From Chloroflexota bacterium (GTDB taxonomy: Bacteria > Chloroflexota > Dehalococcoidia > JABGRK01), in contig JABGRK010000009.1 in assembly GCA_018648325.1 (NCBI GenBank), positions 1 through 64,000 on the forward strand: a stretch of DNA of 64,000 nt, given 5' to 3'. This document shows, one piece after another, positions 1-7,792 of this stretch; positions within the stretch are counted from its first letter, which is position 1; every line of letters starts with the position of its first letter. A model generated the notes under the pieces. That model had not been told where the DNA came from. It worked only from the letters and a program-made list of their open reading frames with translations, and ran no database searches. The position numbers and the translations under genes were made by a program.

Positions 1-34
1 GTTTTAGCTTCAAAAAAGACGGCTATTTAGATGT

Positions 35-111
35 TGGTAGCGCATACGGGATTCGAACCCGTGATCTCCGCCTTGAGAGGGCGGTGTCCTAGGCCGCTAG
101 ACGAATGCGCC
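35..111 (-). tRNA. tRNA-Glu (anticodon CTC), CCA encoded
   Basis: On the minus strand the sequence folds as a full cloverleaf: acceptor GGCGCAT pairs with ATGCGCT, the anticodon stem is CCGCC/GGCGG around loop CTCTCAA (anticodon CTC, reads GAG), and the T arm is ACGGG-TTCGAAT-CCCGT. Discriminator A73 is followed by a genomically encoded CCA (positions 35-37). The first acceptor pair is a G1-U72 wobble. It lies 10 nt downstream of tRNA-Gln and downstream of gltX on the same strand, so the two tRNAs and their synthetase may be co-transcribed. Confidence 0.96.
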
Positions 112-121
112 TGATGTTAAA

Positions 122-195
122 TGGCTGGGGATACAGGATTCGAACCTGTGTCCCACGATCCAGAGTCGCGTGTCCTACCACTAGACTAATCCCCA
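122..195 (-). tRNA. tRNA-Gln (anticodon CTG), CCA encoded
   Basis: Minus-strand cloverleaf with acceptor TGGGGAT/ATCCCCA, anticodon stem CGCGA/TCGTG around loop CTCTGGA (anticodon CTG, reads CAG), T arm ACAGG-TTCGAAT-CCTGT, discriminator G73 and encoded CCA (122-124). The U1-A72 first pair is the element that bacterial GatCAB amidotransferases are known to recognise in tRNA-Gln. This fits a lineage in which glutamyl-tRNA synthetase charges tRNA-Gln with Glu before transamidation; that route is inferred, since gatCAB is not in the window. Confidence 0.95.
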
Positions 196-238
196 GAGTC
201 TAATAATTATATCAGATAACAAAGCTACGCGTAAACCT

Positions 239-1711
239 TTAATCCATCCCTTTTAGCTTCTCAAGTGCCAACCCAATACGTTTTAAACATTTGTCCTGTC
301 CTAAAACCTCCATTGTCTGAAACAGCGGAGGGGCAACTGTTTTACCGGTAGTGGCAACCCTGAGCGTACCAAAAAGCTGCCCCGTTTTAAGGCCCAGTTC
401 CTCTGCCAGAGGACGTAGCACCTGCTCCAATGACTCAGTATCAAATTTTGCAAGAGATTCAAGCTTGGGCAGAGATGCCTCCAGCACGGCGATGGACGAA
501 TCCTGAGTCATTTTCTTACCTATAAGCTCATCAGCTTTATGTTCAATATCATCGACAAAGAAGAACGATACAAACTCAGTGATCTCCGTTAGCAGTTTAA
601 GCCGCTCGTGGATCAAAGGTATTATCTCTTTTAAGTACTCCGTGTCGATTGGGCGCTTAACATCAGCAGGTAACTGAGCATCCAGAAGCGGCATAACTCG
701 CTCTATGAGCTCATCGGTTGTCAATTGACGGATATAGTAGCCATTAAACCAGTTAAGTTTTTCCGCGTTGAAAACAGCGCCGGTTTTACTGATTCTATCA
801 AGAGAGAAGTGCTGAATTAAATCGTCTCTGCTGAAAATCTCGGTTTTATCATCCAGAGACCAACCAAGAAGAACAAGGAAATTTATCATTGCCTCTGGCA
901 AATAGCCCATATCCTTATAATCCAGCAGCGCTGTAGCACCATGACGCTTACTTAGCTTGGCTTTGTCTTTGCCAAAAGTCATCGGCATATGGGCATATTT
1001 CGGTGAATTATATTCTAAGGCTTTATAAAGCAAAACGTGTTTGGGCGTGCTGGACAGCCACTCATCTGCTCTAATTACGTGGCTGATCTGCATCATATGA
1101 TCATCGACCACGTTGGCCAGATGATAGGTGGGAAAGCCATCGGACTTCAGGATCACATAATCGTCCAAAAGCGCATTCTGAAACTCTACATAGCCATAAA
1201 CCTCATCATCAAACGAGGTTATGCCCTCAAAGGGAATCTTGTAGCGCACAACAGAAGCCAAACCCTCAGCCTCTTTCTGTGCTCTCTGCCCTGCAGTAAG
1301 TTCACGACATGTACGATCATAACGTGGCGGTTCCTTACGCTTGGATTGTTCAGCACGCATCTCGGCAAGTCTCTCAGAAGAACAATAGCAGTGGTAGGCA
1401 TCCCCCTGTTCCACTAATCGTTTGGCAGCAGACTGATAATAATCCAATCGCTCAGATTGCATATATGGGCCGGAATCACCACCAACGTCCGGTCCCTCAT
1501 CCCACTCAAGACCAAGCCAGCCCAAGCTTTCATATATCTTTTCAATTGCCCCTTCAACTTTGCGGGTTTGATCGGTATCCTCTATTCTCAGAATAAACTT
1601 GCCATCAGAGTGTCTGGCAAATAGCCAGTTAAACAGCGCTGTTCTCATATTTCCGATATGAGGTATTCCAGTAGGACTGGGCGCGAAACGCACGCGGACA
1701 GGTCGACTCAT
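239..1711 (-). CDS. gltX: Glutamyl-tRNA synthetase
   Basis: Class I aminoacyl-tRNA synthetase that charges tRNA-Glu with glutamate, and in many bacteria also tRNA-Gln. The N-terminus carries the PSPTG element and the HIGH-type motif HIGN (residues 18-21). The KMSKS-type motif is KLSKR (252-256) within GKDKAKLSKRHGA. A zinc-site remnant CYC (about 108-110) plus Cys135 lies in the insertion domain, and the C-terminal helical anticodon-binding domain is complete. The 490-residue length is normal. ATG at 1711 follows TAGGAG with 8 nt spacing. It lies just upstream of the tRNA-Gln and tRNA-Glu genes on the same strand, 28 nt after the DUF362 gene. Whether it is discriminating or non-discriminating cannot be read off with certainty. 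Confidence 0.97.
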   Translation of the reverse strand: MSRPVRVRFAPSPTGIPHIGNMRTALFNWLFARHSDGKFILRIEDTDQTRKVEGAIEKIYESLGWLGLEWDEGPDVGGDSGPYMQSERLDYYQSAAKRLVEQGDAYHCYCSSERLAEMRAEQSKRKEPPRYDRTCRELTAGQRAQKEAEGLASVVRYKIPFEGITSFDDEVYGYVEFQNALLDDYVILKSDGFPTYHLANVVDDHMMQISHVIRADEWLSSTPKHVLLYKALEYNSPKYAHMPMTFGKDKAKLSKRHGATALLDYKDMGYLPEAMINFLVLLGWSLDDKTEIFSRDDLIQHFSLDRISKTGAVFNAEKLNWFNGYYIRQLTTDELIERVMPLLDAQLPADVKRPIDTEYLKEIIPLIHERLKLLTEITEFVSFFFVDDIEHKADELIGKKMTQDSSIAVLEASLPKLESLAKFDTESLEQVLRPLAEELGLKTGQLFGTLRVATTGKTVAPPLFQTMEVLGQDKCLKRIGLALEKLKGMD

Positions 1712-1739
1712 ATAATATCTCCTAAACTCGTTAAATCAA

Positions 1740-2732
1740 TTATGCAGAAGCAAGTGCCGAGAGCCACTTCAGATATCTTCCATGATCGACAACTTCCCAA
1801 TCGATCTGCTCCTCCCACTTATAATGAGGTAGGGCTGGCATCATGCAATCCTCCAGTTTATCACCAAGGATATCAATACCGAAGATATCGGCCTCACCCA
1901 GTCCGGCCTGCTCACAATAGCTCAGGTATCCGATCTTGCTGACATCTATACCCATAAGCCATGAGGCAACCGTATCACACGCCAGAAAATCAATACCAGC
2001 TACGGCAACTCTAAGGTCAAGTTTGTCTCCCTGTACCGGCCCATTACCCTGCATTGCCTCAAATCCATCGATAATGGATAGACTTGGAGGAATAATAGTT
2101 GCCAGTTGATACAGGTTGAGATTCATAGCCTGATATCCCTGATGAAGCTTAAGCTTGTCATCGCCAACCAGTTTACTCATCCATCCTACCCACCTGAACA
2201 GACGAGATAGCAGCCAGCGCTGTTTGCGTACAACAGCTCCACTCGCTATATTCTTGAGTGCTCCGGTATAAAGTACGTTGTTATGTGTTTTGGGTGGGCA
2301 AATCGATATCAGGCATTCGGCGTCAACCACAGTTTTTGCCAGCCTTATGGACATAGTATCAAACCTGGAGTTGAGCATTTTGACCTCTACGGTTTCATCC
2401 TTGTTCAAGTCAATAAAGCTGACATTATAGTGCTGAGCCAGGTCGAAAAAACCATAGTTTTGAAATCCAATCATGGAATCGGCGGTTTCATTGCCAGTTC
2501 CTTCTGCAACCACAATCTCCTGGTTTTCCTGACCATTAGTTTGCTTTTTAATGTAATCAAGCACTGCCCTTACGGCATCAACATGAGTGGCCGCAAGCTG
2601 ATTTGTAACCGAGGTAAAGTTTGGCTTAATAACAATCTTCCGGCTAAACTCAATCTCGTCGGATACCAAATCCAGAGCCTGTGTAATGTTATCGTAGCGA
2701 TTATCGCCTTTGACCAAAGCTACTTTTGACAC
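1740..2732 (-). CDS. DUF362 domain-containing protein
   Basis: 330 residues starting MSKVALVKGDNRYDN and containing the family landmarks KPNF (about 37-40), ATHVDAVRAV, an ICPPKTHNN segment and a SIIDGFEAMQGNGP block, which together match the DUF362 fold. DUF362 proteins often occur with ferredoxin domains, but none is fused here and the Cys residues are scattered rather than in CX2CX2CX3C form. The biochemical role of the family is not settled. The start is GTG at 2732, 5 nt after the rluD-like stop, with only a weak ribosome-binding site, so translation may be coupled to the upstream gene. Confidence 0.8.
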   Translation of the reverse strand: MSKVALVKGDNRYDNITQALDLVSDEIEFSRKIVIKPNFTSVTNQLAATHVDAVRAVLDYIKKQTNGQENQEIVVAEGTGNETADSMIGFQNYGFFDLAQHYNVSFIDLNKDETVEVKMLNSRFDTMSIRLAKTVVDAECLISICPPKTHNNVLYTGALKNIASGAVVRKQRWLLSRLFRWVGWMSKLVGDDKLKLHQGYQAMNLNLYQLATIIPPSLSIIDGFEAMQGNGPVQGDKLDLRVAVAGIDFLACDTVASWLMGIDVSKIGYLSYCEQAGLGEADIFGIDILGDKLEDCMMPALPHYKWEEQIDWEVVDHGRYLKWLSALASA

Positions 2733-2737
2733 CTGTC

Positions 2738-3646
2738 TTATGCAACTCCCTCTGCTGATAATTGATCTAAAACTATTTTAAGCTCTTCAGGCAAATCAGA
2801 CTTAAATTCCACATCCTCATTGTTGCTTGGTAGCTTAAAACCAAGCTGATGCGCATGCAAAAAATGCCTGCCAAGCAAATCTGACTTGTTCCCATAAACC
2901 GCATCTGCATAAACAGGAAAGCCTATTGCTGCAAAGTGAACTCTTATCTGATGAGTGCGTCCCGTCTCAGGCATAGCCTCAACGTAAGTATAACCGTCAA
3001 GGTAGCTTATTACCTGATACCGAGTAAGGGCTTCCCTACCGACACTAACAACAGCCATCTTCTTTCTATTCCTGGGGTCCCTGCCAAGCTGAGCATCAAC
3101 AGCACCCTGTCTTGGAGCAAGTTGCCCTACCAGAAGCGTAAGATATCTTTTTTTAACCAAACGTTCCTTTAGTTGCTGTGACAGGCTATGGTGAGCCCCA
3201 TCATTTTTGGCTACCATTATAAGGCCTGATGTATTTTTGTCCAGTCGGTGCACGATACCTGGACGCACTTTGCCACCTATACCAGCAAGATCAGGACAAT
3301 ATGCCAGAAGAGCATTAACCAGCGTGTGCTCCCAATTACCAGGCGCCGGATGAACAATCAGGCCCGCTGGTTTGTCCACAACAAGAATATCACTGTCTTC
3401 ATATACGATCTGTAGTGGGATATTCTCAGGCAGTATTTCCAGGGGCTCAGGGTCCGGTATCTCTCCACTGACCTTGTCTTCTAAGTCCAGTTTGTAACTT
3501 GATTTGACTACGTCACCATTTACCACAAACCGCCCATCGGCTATCAGCTTCTGCGCATAACTCCTTGAAATACCACACTGATTTGCAAGGAATATATCCA
3601 GGCGAACCCTAGAACCATCGACATTGAGATCAATGATTTTACTCAT
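2738..3646 (-). CDS. rluD: RluA/RluD-family pseudouridine synthase
   Basis: Converts uridines in structured RNA, classically 23S rRNA helix 69 for RluD, to pseudouridine. An N-terminal S4 domain (about 13-60, with SRSYAQKLIADGRFVVNG) is followed by the catalytic domain with VHRLDKNTSG; Asp136 is the expected nucleophile. A GRTHQIRVHF segment near the C-terminus matches the family. 302 residues is typical. ATG at 3646 overlaps the lspA stop as ATGA, the usual lspA-rluD coupling. The exact target site is not determined by sequence alone, so the symbol means nearest family type. Confidence 0.9.
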   Translation of the reverse strand: MSKIIDLNVDGSRVRLDIFLANQCGISRSYAQKLIADGRFVVNGDVVKSSYKLDLEDKVSGEIPDPEPLEILPENIPLQIVYEDSDILVVDKPAGLIVHPAPGNWEHTLVNALLAYCPDLAGIGGKVRPGIVHRLDKNTSGLIMVAKNDGAHHSLSQQLKERLVKKRYLTLLVGQLAPRQGAVDAQLGRDPRNRKKMAVVSVGREALTRYQVISYLDGYTYVEAMPETGRTHQIRVHFAAIGFPVYADAVYGNKSDLLGRHFLHAHQLGFKLPSNNEDVEFKSDLPEELKIVLDQLSAEGVA

Positions 3647-4143
3647 GATTCTTTAGAATCAATATCTTTATTTTCCTTGTAGAACAAAAACAGGAACACT
3701 ACTATAACCGCTACCCCGATAACACCGGCTGCATCGGCGATATTGAAAACGGGCCACCAGCCCCAACTAATAAAATCAGTTACTTCACGCATCCATATTC
3801 TGTCTATTTGATTACCTATAGTGCCACCCAGTATCAACCCAAGCCCAATAGTGGCAGTTCGCCATCTGTACGCAAAAAAGTACTGGCATATTAGCACAGC
3901 GACTGCGCCAACAAAGGACATTACAATCAGCAGCGTGAGATGCCCCTGAAACCACCCTGCAACGCCACCGGAATTAGTAATATATGTGAAACGGAAAAAC
4001 CCCTCTTTAGGTATGGATGAATAAATAGGTATGTACTCTCGCACCAGAAGTTTACTTATCTGGTCAACAAGTACTACCATCACCGCAACTATATAAAAGG
4101 ATACTCTTGTACCAAGTCTAGCCATAATCATGCTCATCACCAT
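3643..4143 (-). CDS. lspA: Lipoprotein signal peptidase (signal peptidase II)
   Basis: Membrane aspartyl protease that removes signal peptides from diacylated prolipoproteins. Four hydrophobic segments are visible. The two catalytic aspartates sit in NQIDR (Asp114) and FNIADAAG (Asp137). Length 166 residues. ATG at 4143 has AGGA 9 nt upstream; in-frame ATGs at 4137, 4131 and 4125 are alternatives because a -10-like TAGTAT overlaps the first ATG. The gene is followed by the rluD-like gene with a 4 nt overlap. The 94 nt between this gene and the hydrolase hold no clear terminator. Confidence 0.95.
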   Translation of the reverse strand: MVMSMIMARLGTRVSFYIVAVMVVLVDQISKLLVREYIPIYSSIPKEGFFRFTYITNSGGVAGWFQGHLTLLIVMSFVGAVAVLICQYFFAYRWRTATIGLGLILGGTIGNQIDRIWMREVTDFISWGWWPVFNIADAAGVIGVAVIVVFLFLFYKENKDIDSKES

Positions 4144-4237
4144 ACTAAAAAGTCCTGAAAGACGATCAATATCACTACCAATTTTAACATACTATACATA
4201 GCCGAACAACGTCACAATATGAAAGAAGCGCCAGTAA

Positions 4238-4876
4238 CTACACAAGCACATCATTTAAAAAAGACAGCACTGCCTCAGCCATAACATCTTCATGGTGCGA
4301 CCAAAAATGATCAACCCCGGCTACAAGCCTGTGGCTTTTGGATTCGGCAATGTTATCTATAAGATACTGAAACTTATGAGCTGGAACAACCCCATCTCTG
4401 TCGCCGCTAATGAAAAACTTGGGCTTATCATATTGCATAATAGGATCATTGATCAACACCGCTATAGCGGGGGAAACCATAGCAATTGCCTTTACCCTTT
4501 CATCACCGGGAACATACCTTAGAGCAGTGGCTGCGCCATAGGAATAACCAACAACCCCGATTCTGGCGCCGTCAACTCCACCAATCGTGAGTAGAAAATC
4601 AATTGCCGCACCAACATCTTTGCCATGCCCAATGGAATCATCAGCTGTGCCACCACTATTACCTACACCTCGAAAATTAAATCTGAGAGCAACGATCGAG
4701 CGCTTGGTAAGCTCCCAATACACCGCCTCCACCACGTTATTGTACATATCACCGCCATGCATTGGGTGTGGATGACAGATAACGACTGCAGCATGCAAGC
4801 CACCGTCTTCAGGACAAGACAGCTGCCCCTCCAACATAACATCACCACTCTTTATGTTCACGATGCGCTCACTCAT
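4238..4876 (-). CDS. Alpha/beta hydrolase (serine, dienelactone-hydrolase-like)
   Basis: 212-residue soluble hydrolase. The family motif HPHPMHGGDMYNN lies at about 35-47, the nucleophile elbow is GYSYG with Ser112, the acid is in GDRDGVVP (about 158-165), and His190 lies in GVDHFW. These complete a Ser-Asp-His triad. The substrate is unknown; relatives act on small esters or acyl groups. I use ATG 4876 (MSERIV) rather than an upstream GTG at 4900 because AGAGAAGAAAG precedes the ATG and the shorter form begins at the conserved fold. The start overlaps the rarA stop by 8 nt, suggesting translational coupling. Confidence 0.85.
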   Translation of the reverse strand: MSERIVNIKSGDVMLEGQLSCPEDGGLHAAVVICHPHPMHGGDMYNNVVEAVYWELTKRSIVALRFNFRGVGNSGGTADDSIGHGKDVGAAIDFLLTIGGVDGARIGVVGYSYGAATALRYVPGDERVKAIAMVSPAIAVLINDPIMQYDKPKFFISGDRDGVVPAHKFQYLIDNIAESKSHRLVAGVDHFWSHHEDVMAEAVLSFLNDVLV

Positions 4877-6209
4877 GATCTTTCTTCTCTCTGCCAACAC
4901 GCCACCTGTTCAAGCGCTGTTTTATTTCCTTCTCAAATCCCTGATCACCGGGATCATAATATATATTGCCGGCAACGGAATCGGGCAGGTGCTGTTGCCC
5001 CGAAAAGTGCTCTTCATATTCGTGATCATACTTATAGCCCTTACCATAACCCTGCTCTTTCATCAGGCCGGTAACCGCATTACGCAGGTGTAGAGGTACA
5101 GAGTCGTTCTTGCCCTTTTTAACATCACGTTCGGCTTTTGAATAACCCTTGTAGAGCGAGTTGCTCTTGGGAGCTGTAGCCAGATAAACGACAACGTGAG
5201 CTAGGGCCAGTTTACCCTCAGGTAAACCGATAAAGTGATACGCCTGTTGTGCAGCCATCGCCACTACCAGCGCCTGCGGATCAGCCATACCCACGTCCTC
5301 AGAGGCAAAACGTACAAGTCGGCGAAGAACATACATAGGGTCCTCGCCAGATTCAAGCATACGCGCCAGCCAATACAGCCCCGCATCCGGGTCTGAGCCA
5401 CGCAGTGACTTATGCATAGCCGATATTAGGTTGTAGTGTTCCTCACCAGCCTTGTCATAGATCATAGAGCGGTGTTGCAGCGCATCCTCAACTGCTTCCA
5501 GTGTAACGGCCCTCATACCATCTTTATCAGGGGCAGCGGTATACACAGACAGTTCCACAACGTTGAGCGCCATACGTGCATCTCCATTGGTCATCATAAT
5601 CAGATGATCAAGCGCTTTTTGCTGCAAATCGATTTTGAGTTCACCAAGCCCGTTTTCCTTATCGGACAAAGCGCTCTTGATGATAGAACCAACATCATCA
5701 GGAGTAAGCGCCTTAAGGGTATAAACGCGGCTTCTTGATAGCAGAGCCGATATGACCTCAAACGATGGGTTCTCTGTAGTAGCGCCGATTAGAGTTACGG
5801 TTCCATCTTCCACATACGGCAGAATGGAGTCCTGTTGTGCTTTATTGAAACGATGAATTTCATCGATAAAAAGAATAGTGCGCTTCTGATACATACCATA
5901 GCGCTCTTTAGCCTCGGCAATAATCTTGCGTAAATCGGCCACGGATGCGCTTACGGCGCTAACCTGAGAAAAGTGGCATTTGGTAGTATTGGCAATTATA
6001 CGGGCCAGGGTTGTTTTGCCACTGCCCGGTGGGCCCCAGAAGATGATGGAGATAAGCTGATCAGACTCAATGGATTTTCGCAGCACACGATCCGGCCCCA
6101 CCAAGTGCTGCTGCCCCACGAAATCGGCCAGTGTTTGCGGCCTCATTCTAGCAGCAAGTGGAGCTTCTTTACTAAAATGCTGCTCACGATAGTGCTCAAA
6201 TAGTGTCAT
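4869..6209 (-). CDS. rarA: Replication-associated recombination protein A (RarA/MgsA AAA+ ATPase)
   Basis: AAA+ ATPase of the clamp-loader-like RarA/WRNIP1 family that acts at stalled replication forks. Walker A is GPPGSGKT (59-66), Walker B is LFIDEIHRF (Asp116/Glu117), and the sensor segment is GATTENPSF. The C-terminal half has the RarA-specific [18 protein letters not shown] and [21 protein letters not shown] regions, which separate it from RuvB and DnaX. 446 residues is full length. ATG at 6209 overlaps the end of the upstream TPR gene by 14 nt, so the two are likely co-translated. Confidence 0.95.
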   Translation of the reverse strand: MTLFEHYREQHFSKEAPLAARMRPQTLADFVGQQHLVGPDRVLRKSIESDQLISIIFWGPPGSGKTTLARIIANTTKCHFSQVSAVSASVADLRKIIAEAKERYGMYQKRTILFIDEIHRFNKAQQDSILPYVEDGTVTLIGATTENPSFEVISALLSRSRVYTLKALTPDDVGSIIKSALSDKENGLGELKIDLQQKALDHLIMMTNGDARMALNVVELSVYTAAPDKDGMRAVTLEAVEDALQHRSMIYDKAGEEHYNLISAMHKSLRGSDPDAGLYWLARMLESGEDPMYVLRRLVRFASEDVGMADPQALVVAMAAQQAYHFIGLPEGKLALAHVVVYLATAPKSNSLYKGYSKAERDVKKGKNDSVPLHLRNAVTGLMKEQGYGKGYKYDHEYEEHFSGQQHLPDSVAGNIYYDPGDQGFEKEIKQRLNRWRVGREKKDHE

Positions 6210-6657
6210 CCTCTTCCTTTTGGCTATGGATGATATCTATGTTTTCTCTGACCTGCTGTGCCTCATCGACACAACCTTCTCCATTGAATATATCAAGAGC
6301 GCTATTCAGATATTCAAGCGCCTTTTCAGTATCTAACTTGTCCTGATAGGTAAAGCCCATGTTAAACAGCACACCAGCGGCTTCCTGCCAGCACTCACCC
6401 GCTTCGTACATATCAAGCGCCTCATCAAAACACTCCAGCGCCTTTTTCAGATTACCTTTAAGCCGATACACTAGACCAATATCGCCCAAATCACTGGCAA
6501 CATCACGGTCTTTTTTCAAATGCTTATGAATAGCAATCGCATGCAGATAGGAATCGAGTGCCTCATCCAGTTGACCATTGCATTGATACTCCAGCCCATT
6601 GGCACAGAACTGGCTAGCCTGATCTAATGGATCAGCTACTTCTTCGATATCTTCCAC
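6196..6657 (-). CDS. Small TPR-repeat protein
   Basis: 153 residues made largely of tetratricopeptide repeats of about 40 residues (YLHAIAIHKHLKKDRD, DIGLVYRLKGNLKKALECFDEAL, NMGFTYQDKLDTEKALEYLNSAL). TPRs mediate protein-protein contacts; there is no signal peptide or enzymatic domain, so it is probably a cytoplasmic scaffold. GTG at 6657 has GGGAG upstream at good spacing. It sits 16 nt after a larger TPR gene with similar repeats, which suggests local duplication, and overlaps rarA by 14 nt. Function unknown. Confidence 0.8.
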   Translation of the reverse strand: MEDIEEVADPLDQASQFCANGLEYQCNGQLDEALDSYLHAIAIHKHLKKDRDVASDLGDIGLVYRLKGNLKKALECFDEALDMYEAGECWQEAAGVLFNMGFTYQDKLDTEKALEYLNSALDIFNGEGCVDEAQQVRENIDIIHSQKEEDDTI

Positions 6658-6673
6658 ACCTATCTCCCTTAGT

Positions 6674-7669
6674 CTAGGACTCCCTCATCTTGGCCTTGAC
6701 TGTTTCAATCTGCTTTTCTATTAATTTGATCTTACTTTTGGCCCCCAGGTGTTTATACACATCAAATGCATCAAGATAACAATCGTGAGCCTTATCCAAC
6801 TCACCCCTGCTCAGATAAGCCCCACCCATATTACCAAGCTGCGTGGCCTGCCCCAACCTGTCGTCTATCTTCTCATCAATATCAAACGCCTGGGTATAAA
6901 GCTCAAGCGCTTTATCCAAATCACCTTTAGCCTGATAAACCAGCCCCATATTGCCCAGATCACTGGCCTCGCCCAGTTTTTCCATAATAGACCTGTTAAT
7001 ATCCAGTGCCTGCTGGTGATATTCCAGTGCTTTATCTAAATCACCCTTTGAATGATAAGCAAGCCCAATATTCCCCAAATCGCCGGCTTCACCCAGTTTA
7101 CTCGGTATTTCTTTATCAATTTCTAATGCCTGCTCATGATATCCAAGTGCCATATCAGCCTTGTTCATATCCTGATAAACCATACCAATATTACCCAGTC
7201 CTGTAGCTACGCCATCTTTATCGGCCGTCTCTTTATTTATGTAAAGCGATTGTTCGAAATACTTAAGTGCGTTTTTATGGTCTCCCCTTATACGGGACAG
7301 CAAGCCCATGTTGCCCAGAACTATGGCCATGCCCTGCTGATCCTCCGTATCCTCATATATAGTAAGTGCCTGCTTGTAATAACGCATCGCCTTTTGCCAA
7401 TCCTCACCGAAGTGATATACCATACCGATATCACTTATAGTATCAGCTTCAGACTGTCTATCCCCAGTCTTCTTGGAAAGTTTTAACGCCTGCCGATAAA
7501 ACTTAAGCGACTGAGTAGCATCACCGTTATTCCAATAATGCTCAGCTATACCGCACAGCGCCTTTGCCTCGCCCTTACCATCACCCTGCTTCCTGCGATA
7601 TGTTAGCTCAGCATTAAGATGGTCCAGTGGGGTTGTCTGCTTCGGCTCCATATTTACGTCGTCACTCAT
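6674..7669 (-). CDS. TPR-repeat protein
   Basis: 331 residues with about seven tandem tetratricopeptide repeats of near-40-residue period carrying the consensus GNxGLxYxxKGDLDKALExxxQAL. The repeats are strong enough to be seen in the DNA as recurring GCCCAGATTACC-like blocks. ATG 7669 (MSDDVN) is preferred over an ATG four codons upstream because GGAGG stands 5 nt before it and overlaps the other candidate. It is the first gene after the rpoC terminator, so it likely heads its own transcript through the second TPR gene and rarA. No partner can be named. Confidence 0.82.
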   Translation of the reverse strand: MSDDVNMEPKQTTPLDHLNAELTYRRKQGDGKGEAKALCGIAEHYWNNGDATQSLKFYRQALKLSKKTGDRQSEADTISDIGMVYHFGEDWQKAMRYYKQALTIYEDTEDQQGMAIVLGNMGLLSRIRGDHKNALKYFEQSLYINKETADKDGVATGLGNIGMVYQDMNKADMALGYHEQALEIDKEIPSKLGEAGDLGNIGLAYHSKGDLDKALEYHQQALDINRSIMEKLGEASDLGNMGLVYQAKGDLDKALELYTQAFDIDEKIDDRLGQATQLGNMGGAYLSRGELDKAHDCYLDAFDVYKHLGAKSKIKLIEKQIETVKAKMRES

Positions 7670-7735
7670 GATAACCTCCATATATAACGCTAGTAGTTTA
7701 AATCATCTCTGGGGCTATTAACAACCTCTAGTTAT

Positions 7736-7778
7736 AAAAAAAGGGGGAACGCACAATTTTGTAAAGCGTCCCCCCTTT
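7736..7778 (-). terminator. Rho-independent terminator of rpoBC
   Basis: Read on the minus strand, AAAGGGGGGACGC pairs with GCGTTCCCCCTTT (one G-U) around an AT-rich loop and runs into seven Ts. It starts 15 nt past the rpoC stop, so it ends the rpoBC transcript. Confidence 0.92.
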
Positions 7779-7792
7779 AGTATCTCTTAATT

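Noticed and set aside
4877-4900. GTG 4900 as start of the alpha/beta hydrolase
   Set aside because: It adds eight non-conserved residues and lacks a ribosome site of its own; ATG 4876 follows a purine-rich AGAGAAGAAAG stretch.
6674-7669. Regularly repeated DNA blocks that could look like a CRISPR or tandem repeat
   Set aside because: The period is about 120 nt, in frame, and encodes TPR units that differ at the protein level; there are no identical short repeats with unique spacers.
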